Counted from the stretch's first letter, positions 19,634-28,118 are shown. The stretch: 64,000 nucleotides of DNA from an uncultured Bacteroidia bacterium (GCA_902761655.1 CACWLD010000006.1:38809-102808); one strand, 5' to 3'. Notes: generated by a model from the letters alone, not told the origin. A program made the numbers and translations.

Positions 19634-21340
19634 ATGAGATTGCGCCTTATAATCTGCGCTCTTGTGTGCCTTATGACCACTACAGCCCTGTCAGCCCCCG
19701 ACCCAAGCCAGCCGTCCTGGCTCAGCGAGGCCGTATTCTACCAGATTTACCCGTCCTCCTTCCAGGACAGCGACGGCAACGGAATAGGAGACATCCCCGG
19801 CATCATCTCCAGGCTGGGCTATATCAAGTCCATTGGCGTGACGGCCATCTGGCTGAACCCGGTGTACGTTTCCGGATGGACGGACGGCGGATATGACGTG
19901 ATTGACTTCTACAAGGTGGACCCGCGCTTCGGGACCAACTCCGACCTTGTGGAACTGGTGAACCAGGCCCACGCACGCGGCATCAAGGTGGTGATGGACC
20001 TTGTGGCAGGCCACTCTTCGGACCAGAACGAATGGTTCCTGCAGTCTAAGGAAGCCCCAAACCTGCGCTATTCTGACTATTACATCTGGCCAAGTTTCAA
20101 GCCAGAAACCGGCTCCAACGTGCAGATGCAGGGAGGCGGCACCCTCCTGAGCAAATTCGTTGCAACAGACGCACCGCGCGGGCCATATTACATAAAGAAT
20201 TTCTTTGACACGCAGCCCGCGCTGAACTTTGGCTTTGCCAACCCTGATCCCTCCCATCCGTGGGAGCAGGCTGTCGACGCCCCCGGCCCAAAGGCAATGA
20301 GGCGCGAGCTCAAGAACATAATGTCTTTCTGGATGGACAAGGGCGTGGACGGCTTCCGCGTTGATATGGCCGCCAGCCTGGTAAAGAATGACGATGACAA
20401 ATCAGAGACCATAAAACTCTGGAAAGAAGACTTTGTCAAGTGGTTCGACCAGGAATACCCCGAGGGCATCCTGATTGCGGAATGGTTCAACCCGGCACAG
20501 TCCACCGAGGCCGGCTTCGACCTGGACTTCTTCTGCCACGACGGCCAGTACAACTACTCCACCCTGTTCTTCTACGGCCGAAGGGGCCGCGGAGGCCAGG
20601 AGCCCACGCCGCCGTACTTTGACAAGGCGGGCGGCGGCGGCCTCCAGACCTGGTACAACCTTTACAAATACCAATACGACTCCGTGCAGGGCAAGGGCTA
20701 CGTGTCAATGCCTTCGGGCAACCACGATTTCAACCGCCTGTGCACGGAAGGGCGCACCTCCCCGGAGGAACTCAAGGTGGCAATGACCTTCTTCCTCACT
20801 ATGCCGGGAGTGCCTTTCATCTATTACGGCGATGAGATTGGCCTCAAGCAGAACCCCGCCGCGCCTCCTACGGAGGGATCAGGCGGGCGTGCCGGCTGCC
20901 GCATCCCAATGCTTTGGGACGGCAGCGCAAACGCAGGCTTCTCCACCGCCCCCATAGAGAAGATCTACATCCCGCAGGACCCCAACCCTGACAGGATGAC
21001 CGTAGAAAAGGCGGAGGCCGATCCAGCCTCGCTGCTGAACTACGTCCGCGGGCTGCTGAGGCTCCGCAAGGAGGTAAAGGCGCTGGGCGCCAACGCCTCT
21101 TGGCGCCTTGTCAGCAGCCTTGAGCAGCCATACCCTATGGTTTACGAGCGCAGGCTTGGAAGCGAGCGCTGCTACGTTGTGATAAACCCTTCTGCCAAGG
21201 CCGTGAGCGTAAACCTGCCCACGGAGGCAACCAAGCCGGAAATCATTGGCGGAAACTATAAGAAGTGCTCTTACAAACAGGGCAGGAAGGGAGATACCAT
21301 AAACATTTCGGCCACATCCGCGGCCATTTTCAAATTCTGA
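19634..21340 (+). CDS. Secreted GH13 alpha-amylase family glycosidase
   Basis: This is a 568-residue GH13 enzyme acting on alpha-glucans or alpha-glucosides. A signal peptide (MRLRLIICALVCLMTTTALSA) is followed by the barrel, with FYQIYPSSFQDSDGNGIGD, VMDLVAGHSS, the nucleophile Asp in GFRVDMA, the acid/base Glu in ILIAEWF, and the transition-state Asp in PSGNHDF. No lipobox follows the signal, so it is probably periplasmic rather than a surface SusG-like lipoprotein. A short C-terminal beta domain ends the protein. The next gene, a sugar kinase, starts one base after its stop, suggesting that released sugar is phosphorylated. Confidence 0.92.
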   Translation: MRLRLIICALVCLMTTTALSAPDPSQPSWLSEAVFYQIYPSSFQDSDGNGIGDIPGIISRLGYIKSIGVTAIWLNPVYVSGWTDGGYDVIDFYKVDPRFGTNSDLVELVNQAHARGIKVVMDLVAGHSSDQNEWFLQSKEAPNLRYSDYYIWPSFKPETGSNVQMQGGGTLLSKFVATDAPRGPYYIKNFFDTQPALNFGFANPDPSHPWEQAVDAPGPKAMRRELKNIMSFWMDKGVDGFRVDMAASLVKNDDDKSETIKLWKEDFVKWFDQEYPEGILIAEWFNPAQSTEAGFDLDFFCHDGQYNYSTLFFYGRRGRGGQEPTPPYFDKAGGGGLQTWYNLYKYQYDSVQGKGYVSMPSGNHDFNRLCTEGRTSPEELKVAMTFFLTMPGVPFIYYGDEIGLKQNPAAPPTEGSGGRAGCRIPMLWDGSANAGFSTAPIEKIYIPQDPNPDRMTVEKAEADPASLLNYVRGLLRLRKEVKALGANASWRLVSSLEQPYPMVYERRLGSERCYVVINPSAKAVSVNLPTEATKPEIIGGNYKKCSYKQGRKGDTINISATSAAIFKF

Positions 21341-21341
21341 A

Positions 21342-22187
21342 GTGAAGAAAGTAATTGTAGGACTGGGTGAAATCCTTTGGGATATGCTCCCCTCAGGCAA
21401 GGCACTGGGAGGGGCTCCGGCCAACTTCGCTTACCACGCCAGCCGCCTGGGAGAGGAAGGCTGGACGGTAAGCGCCGTGGGAGAAGACTCCCTTGGCCGT
21501 GAAATCCTGTCCCTGATGCGCAGTAAGCAGCTCCACTACATAATTGCCGTGACCGGCAAGCCAACGGGCACCGTGGAGGTGTCCCTGGACAGCAGCGGCG
21601 TACCTTCCTACATAATCAAGGAAGACGTTGCCTGGGACAATATACCCTTCACCCCGGATATGGAAGACCTTGCCAAGCAGGCCGATGCCGTGTGCTTCGG
21701 CTCCCTGGTGCAGCGTATGTCTTCCCGCGAGACCGTGCTCCGCTTCCTCAGGGAGATGCGGCCGGATGCTCTCAAGGTGTTCGACATAAACCTGCGCCAG
21801 CACTATTACACAAAGGAAGTGTTGGAGGAGTCCCTGCGGCTGGCGGATATCCTCAAGATCAATGACCAGGAAATCCGCGACGTGGCCGGCCTGCTGTCGC
21901 TGCCCAGCGACACTACTGCCGCCTGCCGCAAGCTGATATCCAAATACGGCCTCCAGATGGTAATCCACACTAAGGGAGCCCAAGGGAGCGAGGTAATCAC
22001 TGCAAGTGAAGTAATCCCACAGGCGGCCGGAGAGGTCCAGGTAGTGGATACCGTGGGTGCCGGCGATTCATTCACCGCGGCGTTCGTGGTCGCTTACCTG
22101 CGCGGCGCTTCCCTTGCGGAAGCCCAGCGCCTGGCCAGCGACACCGCCGCCTACGTCTGCTCCCGCAAAGGCGCAATGCCTCAATAA
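21342..22187 (+). CDS. PfkB-family carbohydrate kinase (fructokinase-like)
   Basis: This is a 281-residue ribokinase-superfamily kinase. It shows GEILWDMLP and GGAPANFAYHASRLG at the N-terminus (sugar site), FDINLRQHYY, and near the C-terminus the signature DTVGAGDSFTAAF with the catalytic Asp and anion hole. The pattern GEILWD...LGGAPANFA is usual in fructokinases. The start is GTG at 21342, one base after the GH13 stop; no in-frame ATG gives the conserved N-terminus. It is probably cotranscribed with the amylase. Confidence 0.9.
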   Translation: MKKVIVGLGEILWDMLPSGKALGGAPANFAYHASRLGEEGWTVSAVGEDSLGREILSLMRSKQLHYIIAVTGKPTGTVEVSLDSSGVPSYIIKEDVAWDNIPFTPDMEDLAKQADAVCFGSLVQRMSSRETVLRFLREMRPDALKVFDINLRQHYYTKEVLEESLRLADILKINDQEIRDVAGLLSLPSDTTAACRKLISKYGLQMVIHTKGAQGSEVITASEVIPQAAGEVQVVDTVGAGDSFTAAFVVAYLRGASLAEAQRLASDTAAYVCSRKGAMPQ

Positions 22188-22211
22188 AAGAAAAACAATA
22201 AGCTGTAAAAT

Positions 22212-23066
22212 ATGAAAAAGACATTTATACTTTGCGCCGCCGCATTCCTGACACTGTCCATTGCGGCATTTGCGCAGCCAAGTTTGCCAAAGGCCCCGGA
22301 AGACCCGGCATTCCAGCATAAAGAACTGCCATGCACCAACAGTTCCGGCAAGATACTTTATGGAGAACTGTACACCCCTGTCAATGGCCCGTCAGTCAAG
22401 CCTCTGGTAATTATGGCCCACGGGTTCAACAGCACATACACCTGCTTCTATGACATCATTCCGGAACTGGCCAAGGACGGTTTCCTGTGCTATGCCTTTG
22501 ACTTCAGCGGAGGTTCTACCAGAAGCCGCAGCGAGGGAAAGACGGAAGATATGACCATATTCACGGAAGTCCAGGACCTTATTGATGTTGTAGAGATGTT
22601 CCGATGGACCACAGGGGTTGACACGGACAATATATTCATAGTTGGAGAGAGCCAGGGAGGCCTTGTTGCCGCAATGACCGCCGCCAGGATTCCGGATAAG
22701 ATAAAGGGAGTTGGCCTTATGTATCCAGCGTTCAGCATCCCGTCCAGCGCCGCTCGCTTCTACCCAGACCGCGTAGTTCCTGACACAATTAACTCAATGG
22801 GAATGACTTTGGGAGGCAATTATTACCGTTCAATGTTTGATTATGACCTATACACAGACATAGCAAAGTACAAGGGGCCCGTAATTGACATCCACGGTGA
22901 CGCGGACAGACTGGTAAACAAGAGCGTGTCAGACCAGGCAGCGCAAGTCTATTCCAACTGCGAATACCACGTAATTGCCGGCGGAGACCACGGATTTACA
23001 AATCCTGAACACCGCGCCCAGTGCCGTGCCTTCCTCCGCAATTTCTTCAACTCCCATATCAAGTAG
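22212..23066 (+). CDS. Secreted alpha/beta hydrolase, esterase-like
   Basis: The 284-residue protein has a signal peptide (MKKTFILCAAAFLTLSIAAFA). It is an alpha/beta hydrolase with the oxyanion region MAHGFNSTY, the nucleophile Ser in GESQGG, an Asp in DIHGDADRLV and a His in GGDHGF. The layout resembles cinnamoyl or feruloyl esterases found in gut bacteria, but the substrate cannot be read from sequence. It follows the kinase by 24 bases and could be in the same transcript. Confidence 0.8.
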   Translation: MKKTFILCAAAFLTLSIAAFAQPSLPKAPEDPAFQHKELPCTNSSGKILYGELYTPVNGPSVKPLVIMAHGFNSTYTCFYDIIPELAKDGFLCYAFDFSGGSTRSRSEGKTEDMTIFTEVQDLIDVVEMFRWTTGVDTDNIFIVGESQGGLVAAMTAARIPDKIKGVGLMYPAFSIPSSAARFYPDRVVPDTINSMGMTLGGNYYRSMFDYDLYTDIAKYKGPVIDIHGDADRLVNKSVSDQAAQVYSNCEYHVIAGGDHGFTNPEHRAQCRAFLRNFFNSHIK

Positions 23067-23118
23067 GCAAATAACCCTCCTTGACTTTTCATGGTTTTTG
23101 CGTCTTATTATGTGAAGT

Positions 23119-23610
23119 ATGGATAAGACGCTGGAAATAGAACTGGCCCGGATAAGGCCCAAAGTCCTTGCATTGGCAAAGAAGTTTCTCAAGGCATCCA
23201 AAATGGTCGATGATCCGGAGGATATTGTACAGGATGTCCTTCTCAGGCTGTGGAAGACTTCTCAGGAAGGAACTCAGATCCGCAATGCAGAGGCTTGGGC
23301 CATTTCCATCACAAAGAACAGTTGCATCTCCCTTTGGCGTAAAAAAAGAGGAGAAAGGAGTCAGTTGCTTCCGGAATGGCTTCCAGACGGGAACGATGCC
23401 TCTATGCGGGTTGAGCAGTGCGAGGCCCAGATCATTGTCGGAAAAGCATTTGACAGGCTTCCTTCCGCTACCCGCCGCTTGTTGCAGCTGAAAGCGACGG
23501 GGCTCTCCTTAGATGAAATAGCCATTGTAACAGGCCGTCCCAAGGGCAGCATAAAGAGCTCTATCTCAGCGGCAAGGAAAGAAATGATAAAAACACTTAA
23601 TATCAAATAA
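23119..23610 (+). CDS. ECF-type RNA polymerase sigma factor
   Basis: This is a 163-residue sigma-70 family protein. Region 2 is recognisable by DPEDIVQDVLLRLWK and AWAISITKNSCISLWR. Region 4 is a helix-turn-helix around LDEIAIVTGRPKGSIKSSIS. It is followed after one base by a single-pass membrane protein that looks like its anti-sigma factor, the usual ECF arrangement. The target genes are not evident. Confidence 0.88.
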   Translation: MDKTLEIELARIRPKVLALAKKFLKASKMVDDPEDIVQDVLLRLWKTSQEGTQIRNAEAWAISITKNSCISLWRKKRGERSQLLPEWLPDGNDASMRVEQCEAQIIVGKAFDRLPSATRRLLQLKATGLSLDEIAIVTGRPKGSIKSSISAARKEMIKTLNIK

Positions 23611-23611
23611 A

Positions 23612-24145
23612 ATGGACCGGAAAGACTTGATAAGACTATACCTGGAAGCGGAGACTACAAGCGCGCAGGAACAGGAACTTGCCGCCTCCTTTGCCTCCCT
23701 CCCGCCAAGGGATGATGAAGAAAAGGCTGTCTGTGATATGCTTCAGGCAGTAAAGCCGCTGCCTGTCGAGAATCTTCCGGAAGCGGAAGATGAGTTTGAC
23801 CGCATTGTCACAAGGCCTAAAGTCCGGAGATACTACACCTGGGGGCTGGCCCTGGCGGGTGTAGCAGCTGCCATCGCCGCAATAATAGTCCTGACTAATA
23901 AGCCAGCCATCCCGGAGACGCAGTCTCCTTCTCAAGAAGAGTATGAAGTTCTGATCCAGCAACTCAATTTTATATCCAATTTCAATCCGGCAGAAGCCGA
24001 CAGCTTTGAATTCAAACCCGTTGGGGACGGGTTTGTAATGACCGCCCGTTTCCCCGACGGGCAGACCGCATCTTTCATAGTCACGCCACTGGATGGTGGT
24101 AAATCCTTCAATCTGGTATCACTTAACGACAAAAAAGCATTATGA
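23612..24145 (+). CDS. Putative anti-sigma factor with one transmembrane helix
   Basis: The 177 residues have a cytoplasmic N-terminal part (about 1 to 72) with TSAQEQELAASFASLP, resembling the short helical zones of anti-sigma factors. One membrane helix follows at about 75 to 95 (WGLALAGVAAAIAAIIVL), then an outer domain. No FecR domain or zinc His-Cys-Cys motif is seen. The role is inferred from its position between the sigma factor and a secreted protein, which it overlaps by four bases. Confidence 0.6.
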   Translation: MDRKDLIRLYLEAETTSAQEQELAASFASLPPRDDEEKAVCDMLQAVKPLPVENLPEAEDEFDRIVTRPKVRRYYTWGLALAGVAAAIAAIIVLTNKPAIPETQSPSQEEYEVLIQQLNFISNFNPAEADSFEFKPVGDGFVMTARFPDGQTASFIVTPLDGGKSFNLVSLNDKKAL

Positions 24146-24672
24146 AACGAATAATAATACTCGCAATTTGCCTATTCTTGGGAGCATTCACCCTGTCCGC
24201 CCAGCAGACAATTTATATCATTGACAATGAGACCATTGACAACTTTGACGGTTCCCAGCTCAAGGGTAAGACTATCAAGGATTACAAGATTTCAACCAGA
24301 GGGACAGGCAGAAATGAGATAACTATCCATTCCATTTCTACAGTATCGCAGCCTTCAATTTTCTCTTTATCCGGGACCTTCCCGCAGGTCAACCTTGATT
24401 CTCTGATCTCTTTAAGAAGTTCTGTCTATCGCTTTGATCCGGATTCTATCCAGATGCCGGATTTAACATCCATCCAACAGTTCACCAGAAAAATAGTGTA
24501 CGTGATAGATGGTGTGAAACACGAGGACGCCTCGGCCTTTACTTCTATTTCTCCTATGGACATAAAAAGCGTTACTGTCCTCAGGGATGGTTCCCCAGAA
24601 CAGCTTAAATACGGAGAAAACTGCACCGTCATTGTAATTGAGACCAAAAAGAAGAAAGACCGTGGAATGTAA
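24142..24672 (+). CDS. Secreted stand-alone TonB-plug-like protein
   Basis: The 176-residue protein has a signal peptide (MKRIIILAICLFLGAFTLSA). Its last roughly 60 residues (VYVIDGVKHEDASAF, then MDIKSVTVLRDG and KYGENCTVIVIETK) look like the plug domain of TonB-dependent receptors, but there is no beta-barrel. It overlaps the anti-sigma gene by four bases (ATGA) and ends the three-gene ECF unit. It may be a ligand-sensing or signalling piece for the anti-sigma factor; this is inference. Confidence 0.6.
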   Translation: MKRIIILAICLFLGAFTLSAQQTIYIIDNETIDNFDGSQLKGKTIKDYKISTRGTGRNEITIHSISTVSQPSIFSLSGTFPQVNLDSLISLRSSVYRFDPDSIQMPDLTSIQQFTRKIVYVIDGVKHEDASAFTSISPMDIKSVTVLRDGSPEQLKYGENCTVIVIETKKKKDRGM

Positions 24673-24781
24673 ATTCCTGAACATCAATCAAATAGATGAT
24701 TTAACGGTAGCGGAATAATATACCATTGGAACAATTATTTCATTGATTATCAACAATATACGCTCCAAATACAACCTATAT

Positions 24782-24861
24782 GGTATCAGTTATAAAGGTT
24801 CAAAAGTGCTTTCGGCGGTCAGCCTGCATTATGGCACTTTTGAACCTTTATAACTGATACC
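24782..24861. repeat. Palindromic element A: perfect 28-bp inverted repeat with a 24-base loop
   Basis: The arms are 24782-24809 and 24834-24861, complementary at all 28 positions. The left arm begins GGTATCAGTTATAAAGG and ends AAAAGTGC. The loop contains TTTCGGCGG, AGCCT and TTATG. The inner part (AAAGTG ... GGCGG ... AGCCT ... TTAT ... CACTTT) matches element B at 28223, while the outer arms differ entirely. It fills most of the gap between the plug-like gene and mnmA. No U tract follows, so it is not a standard terminator. Confidence 0.85.
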
Positions 24862-24878
24862 GTAAACTAATAAATGTA

Positions 24879-24886
24879 TATCTTTG
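24879..24886 (+). promoter_or_regulatory. -7 promoter box of mnmA
   Basis: TATCTTTG lies five bases before the mnmA ATG, which implies a leaderless or nearly leaderless transcript. The -33 zone falls in the right arm of palindromic element A. Confidence 0.6.
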
Positions 24887-24891
24887 CAGGG

Positions 24892-26178
24892 ATGAAAATA
24901 TGCGTGGGACTTTCAGGAGGCGTGGACTCCAGCGTTGCCGCCCTGCTGCTCAAGAGGCAGGGCTATGACGTATTTGCTATGTTCATGCAGAACTGGCACG
25001 ACACGGAGGGCACCCTTCACGGAGACTGCGAATGGGAGGAGGACAAGTTCGTGGCGGAGATGGTGGCGCGCAAGATTGGCATCCCCTTCTACTTCGTGGA
25101 CCTTTCCAAGCAATACCGCAAGCGTGTCGTGGACTATATGTTCGACGAGTATTCCAAAGGCCGCACCCCCAACCCTGACGTCCTGTGCAACAGGGAGATA
25201 AAATTCGACGCCTTCCTTGCCGCCGCCCGGACCCTTGGCGCGGATATGGTGGCCACGGGCCATTACTGCCGCAAGGAAGAGTTCACCGGGCCGGACGGAA
25301 AGACAATGTACCGCATCCTTGCCGGGGACGATTCCAACAAAGACCAGAGCTATTTCCTGTGCCAGCTTTCGCAAGAGCAGCTGGCCTGTGCAATGTTCCC
25401 CATCGGGGAACTGGACAAGCCGGAAGTGCGGCGCCTTGCCAAGGAGGCGGATCTGCCTTCGGCCGACAAGAAAGACTCCCAGGGCATCTGCTTCGTGGGA
25501 AAGGTGGACCTGCCGGTGTTCCTCCAGCAGCAGCTCAAGAGTGTAGAAGGCAATGTTGTGGAAGTCTACGACAAGTTCTATCAGGACAGCCCCAAATACG
25601 CCTTGGACTCAGCCCTGCTGGCCAAGGGAGTCAACTGCACGGACGAAGAGCTCCTGGAGCTCTCCACCCCCATCGACTACAGTTCAATCACCTTCCAGAC
25701 AGAGACGTACCGCGCCCGCAACCACCACGCAAAGAAGACCCGCTACAAGGAAAACCCCTGGGGGAAGATCATAGGCAAGCACGACGGCGCCCAGTTCTAC
25801 ACCATAGGCCAGCGCAAAGGCCTTAACATAGGCGGCCACAAGGATCCGGTCTTTGTCCTGGCAACGGACATCGCCACCAACACCATCTACGTTGGAGAAG
25901 GCCACTCCCACAAGGGCCTGCTGCGCAGCTGCCTCCGCATCGCTCCTGACGAAATCCACTGGATCCGCCCCGACCTCAAGATGGAAATTGGGGAAAACCG
26001 CCGATACCTGGTGCGCATACGCTACCGCCAGCCCCTTCAGCAGGCAACACTGCTGATGCGTTCCAACGGGCTCTATATCCTGTTTGACGAGCCCCAAAGG
26101 GGCATTACCGCCGGGCAGTTCGCCGTATGGTATACGCAAGAGCGGGAAATGCCCGGTTCAGGGGTCATCTCCCGCTAA
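24892..26178 (+). CDS. mnmA: tRNA-specific 2-thiouridylase MnmA
   Basis: MnmA puts sulfur on U34 of tRNAs for Lys, Glu and Gln. The 428-residue protein has the PP-loop GLSGGVDSSVAALLL, the catalytic Cys in NPDVLCNREIKF, the second Cys in DSQGICFVGKVD, then the DAQFYTIGQRKGL-like region (GAQFYTIGQRKGLNIGG) and a C-terminal beta domain. I chose ATG 24892 (MKICVGLSGG). The upstream ATG at 24874 would place the start before the likely transcription start. The length is longer than the 360 to 370 residues of E. coli, with extra sequence near 235 to 300. Confidence 0.94.
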   Translation: MKICVGLSGGVDSSVAALLLKRQGYDVFAMFMQNWHDTEGTLHGDCEWEEDKFVAEMVARKIGIPFYFVDLSKQYRKRVVDYMFDEYSKGRTPNPDVLCNREIKFDAFLAAARTLGADMVATGHYCRKEEFTGPDGKTMYRILAGDDSNKDQSYFLCQLSQEQLACAMFPIGELDKPEVRRLAKEADLPSADKKDSQGICFVGKVDLPVFLQQQLKSVEGNVVEVYDKFYQDSPKYALDSALLAKGVNCTDEELLELSTPIDYSSITFQTETYRARNHHAKKTRYKENPWGKIIGKHDGAQFYTIGQRKGLNIGGHKDPVFVLATDIATNTIYVGEGHSHKGLLRSCLRIAPDEIHWIRPDLKMEIGENRRYLVRIRYRQPLQQATLLMRSNGLYILFDEPQRGITAGQFAVWYTQEREMPGSGVISR

Positions 26179-26199
26179 AGATTCTAAAGCCCAAAGGAA

Positions 26200-26727
26200 T
26201 TACCTGTTCAGCAAATGGTTGATGTAATCGTCCAGCGAGCCGTCATATGCGACTTCCTGGAGCCTGTTCAACTCAATGGTGCCCAGTTCCGAGGTCAGGG
26301 TGATGCCCATATCGTCAAAAGTGCCGTGCCAATCCCTTCCGTATAGATTGCGGACGGTAACAATCCCGTTCTCCTCAGAATACATATACGTATCAAAGGT
26401 GTAATTGTCTATGTAATCTACACCGCAGTCATTCCAGAAATCCGGTCCATATTCTTCCGGATACCAGAGAAAATGGGAAAGAGCCAGGACCTGAGGGGTA
26501 TACTCTCCGGTAACAGGATCAGTATAAGCATCGTAAAATGAGCCGAAATACCCGTTCCACTGCTGGATGCCGTAAGGAGTGATGCTGTTCTCCATTACCT
26601 TTAACTGGTAATGGTGCATTGTCATTGTGTAGTGCTCCGGCAGCTTGTCCCTTACGGAATTCATTCCAAACCAGTCGCAGGAAGTGAGCATCAGCAGGAA
26701 TGCGGATAGAATAAGGAACTTCTTCAT
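26200..26727 (-). CDS. Lipoprotein of unknown function
   Basis: This 175-residue protein has a lipoprotein signal (MKKFLILSAFLLMLTSC), so it should be anchored in the envelope. The mature part is rich in Tyr, Asp and Asn (WNGYFGSFYDAYTDP, VDYIDNYTFDTYMYSEENG) and may be a small beta-sheet domain. I do not recognise a family. It lies just downstream of the SRP RNA gene on the same strand and converges with mnmA with a 21-base gap. Confidence 0.75.
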   Translation of the reverse strand: MKKFLILSAFLLMLTSCDWFGMNSVRDKLPEHYTMTMHHYQLKVMENSITPYGIQQWNGYFGSFYDAYTDPVTGEYTPQVLALSHFLWYPEEYGPDFWNDCGVDYIDNYTFDTYMYSEENGIVTVRNLYGRDWHGTFDDMGITLTSELGTIELNRLQEVAYDGSLDDYINHLLNR

Positions 26728-26764
26728 AAATGTATCTGTGATTGATTAGTGGCAACAAAAAAAA

Positions 26765-26862
26765 GGGAAAGCTGGATACATCGCACCGCTACAACCTCTT
26801 ACCCTTGCTGTATTCCTACCCTGGGGGAGTTGGGAGGGAGCTGGTCGTGTAAGACTTTCCCC
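26765..26862 (-). ncRNA. ffs: Signal recognition particle RNA (4.5S, small bacterial type)
   Basis: On the minus strand about 98 bases read from GGGGAAAGTC to AGCTTTCCC and can close on themselves as a long hairpin. The apical part has the SRP domain IV signature: CAGG, a GGAA tetraloop closed by GTA/TAC, then CAGCAAGG on the 3' side, equivalent to the Ffh-binding loop of E. coli 4.5S RNA. GCGGTGCGATGTATCCAGC follows. A -7 box TATATTTG (26873-26866) sits right before the 5' end, and eight T follow the 3' end as a terminator. The call is from pattern recognition; no covariance model was run. Confidence 0.88.
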
Positions 26863-26865
26863 ACG

Positions 26866-26873
26866 CAAATATA
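26866..26873 (-). promoter_or_regulatory. -7 promoter box of the SRP RNA gene
   Basis: TATATTTG on the minus strand ends four bases before the first G of the RNA, which agrees with the spacing expected for a Bacteroidetes promoter. No TTG at -33 was found. Confidence 0.6.
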
Positions 26874-26896
26874 TAAAAAATTTCCTAATACGCCGT

Positions 26897-28099
26897 TTAT
26901 TCGGACGTATAATTGTCAAAGTATCCCTGGACGAGCACTACAGGCGTACCCTTGTCTCCGGAACCGGAGGTAAGGTCGCACAGCGAGCCTATGAGGTCCG
27001 TAAGCTGGCGCGGAGTGGTTCCTTCGGACACCATCTTGCCCTTGAGGTCAGCGTCTTTGGCCTTGATGCTTGCGCTGATCGCGTCGCGCAAGGCCTCGCC
27101 GCTGAGATTTGCAAAATCATTGTCAGCCAAATACTTGAGCTTGAGCTCATTGGGAGTTCCCCTGAGACCGTCAGTAAAGGCCGGAGAAACCACAGGGTCT
27201 GCAAGCTCCCAGATCTTGCCCTGGGGATCCTTGAAGGCGCCGTCTCCATATATCATAACCTCCACGTGCTTTCCGGTGGCGTCCAGGATGCGTTTCTGGA
27301 TATCCAGGACAAGTCCCTTGCACTTGTGAGGGAAGAGTTTCACGGTATCTTCAGTGGCCTTGTTGGAACCCAGCAGGCCGTAGTCCTCGTTAAAACCGCT
27401 TCCGTCCACGGAAGAAGTGAGGATATCGTCCATTCCAAGGACTATGCGGGCGCCGGCATCCAGCAAGCGCTTCTTTGTGAGCTTGCGGGTATGGATGTCG
27501 CAATTGATCACAACGTCTGTGTAATCCAGGATGGCCTTGGCCTGATTGGCAAAGATCACCTCCACCTCAGCACCGCATTCCTTTACAAGGTTTGCGTAAT
27601 AATCAACATAATCCACTCCGGTAAATTCGTGCTTCACGACGCCAAAGTGCTTGCGGTATTCCTCAAGGCTAAGCACGTCGCAATACGGATTGACGCCTGA
27701 ATTCTCAATGGCCTCCACGCTGATGAGGGCGTTGCCCACCTCGTCTGAAGGGTAGCTGAGCATAAGGACAACTTTCTTGCATCCCATTGCCATTCCCCTG
27801 AGGCAGATAGCAAAGCGGTTGCGGGAAAGGATAGGGAAAATGATTCCGACGGTTCCGCCGCCGGTCTTCTCCTTAACATCCTTGGCAATGGCGCTTACGG
27901 GAGCGTAATTGCCCTGGGAACGGGCTACGACAGATTCTGTGACTGATATCACATCCCTGTCTCGGATTTCGAAATTTTCTTCAGAGGCTGCAGCGAGAAC
28001 GCTTTCTGTAACAATGGCTGCCAGGTTGTCTCCCTCTCTGATAATAGGGCACCTGATTCCGCGGGACACTGTCCCCACTCTTCTTTGATGATTCTTCAT
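26897..28099 (-). CDS. CofE-like protein (coenzyme F420-0:L-glutamate ligase family)
   Basis: This 400-residue protein resembles the CofE/FbiB glutamate ligase fold: REGDNLAAIVTESVL, RDRDVISVTESVVARSQG, GGGTVGIIFPILSRNRFA and KVVLMLSYPSDEVGN. In methanogens and actinobacteria that family adds glutamate to coenzyme F420. Bacteroidales are not known to make F420 and no other F420 gene is nearby, so the real substrate is unknown. I start at ATG 28099 (MKNHQRRVG). A longer frame to 28150 would overlap the promoter (TTG at 28146-28144, 17 bases, TATATTTG at 28126-28119). Confidence 0.7.
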   Translation of the reverse strand: MKNHQRRVGTVSRGIRCPIIREGDNLAAIVTESVLAAASEENFEIRDRDVISVTESVVARSQGNYAPVSAIAKDVKEKTGGGTVGIIFPILSRNRFAICLRGMAMGCKKVVLMLSYPSDEVGNALISVEAIENSGVNPYCDVLSLEEYRKHFGVVKHEFTGVDYVDYYANLVKECGAEVEVIFANQAKAILDYTDVVINCDIHTRKLTKKRLLDAGARIVLGMDDILTSSVDGSGFNEDYGLLGSNKATEDTVKLFPHKCKGLVLDIQKRILDATGKHVEVMIYGDGAFKDPQGKIWELADPVVSPAFTDGLRGTPNELKLKYLADNDFANLSGEALRDAISASIKAKDADLKGKMVSEGTTPRQLTDLIGSLCDLTSGSGDKGTPVVLVQGYFDNYTSE

Positions 28100-28118
28100 T
28101 GGTTTTTCTACTAACTCA

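Noticed and set aside
24782-24861. Integron attC site or invertible promoter
   Set aside because: There are no RYYYAAC/GTTRRRY core sites and no integrase nearby, and the 24-base spacer between arms is too short for an invertible promoter segment.
26765-26862. Riboswitch or attenuator upstream of the lipoprotein gene
   Set aside because: The conserved GGAA tetraloop stem, the CAGCAAGG strand and the terminal T run fit a complete SRP RNA gene.
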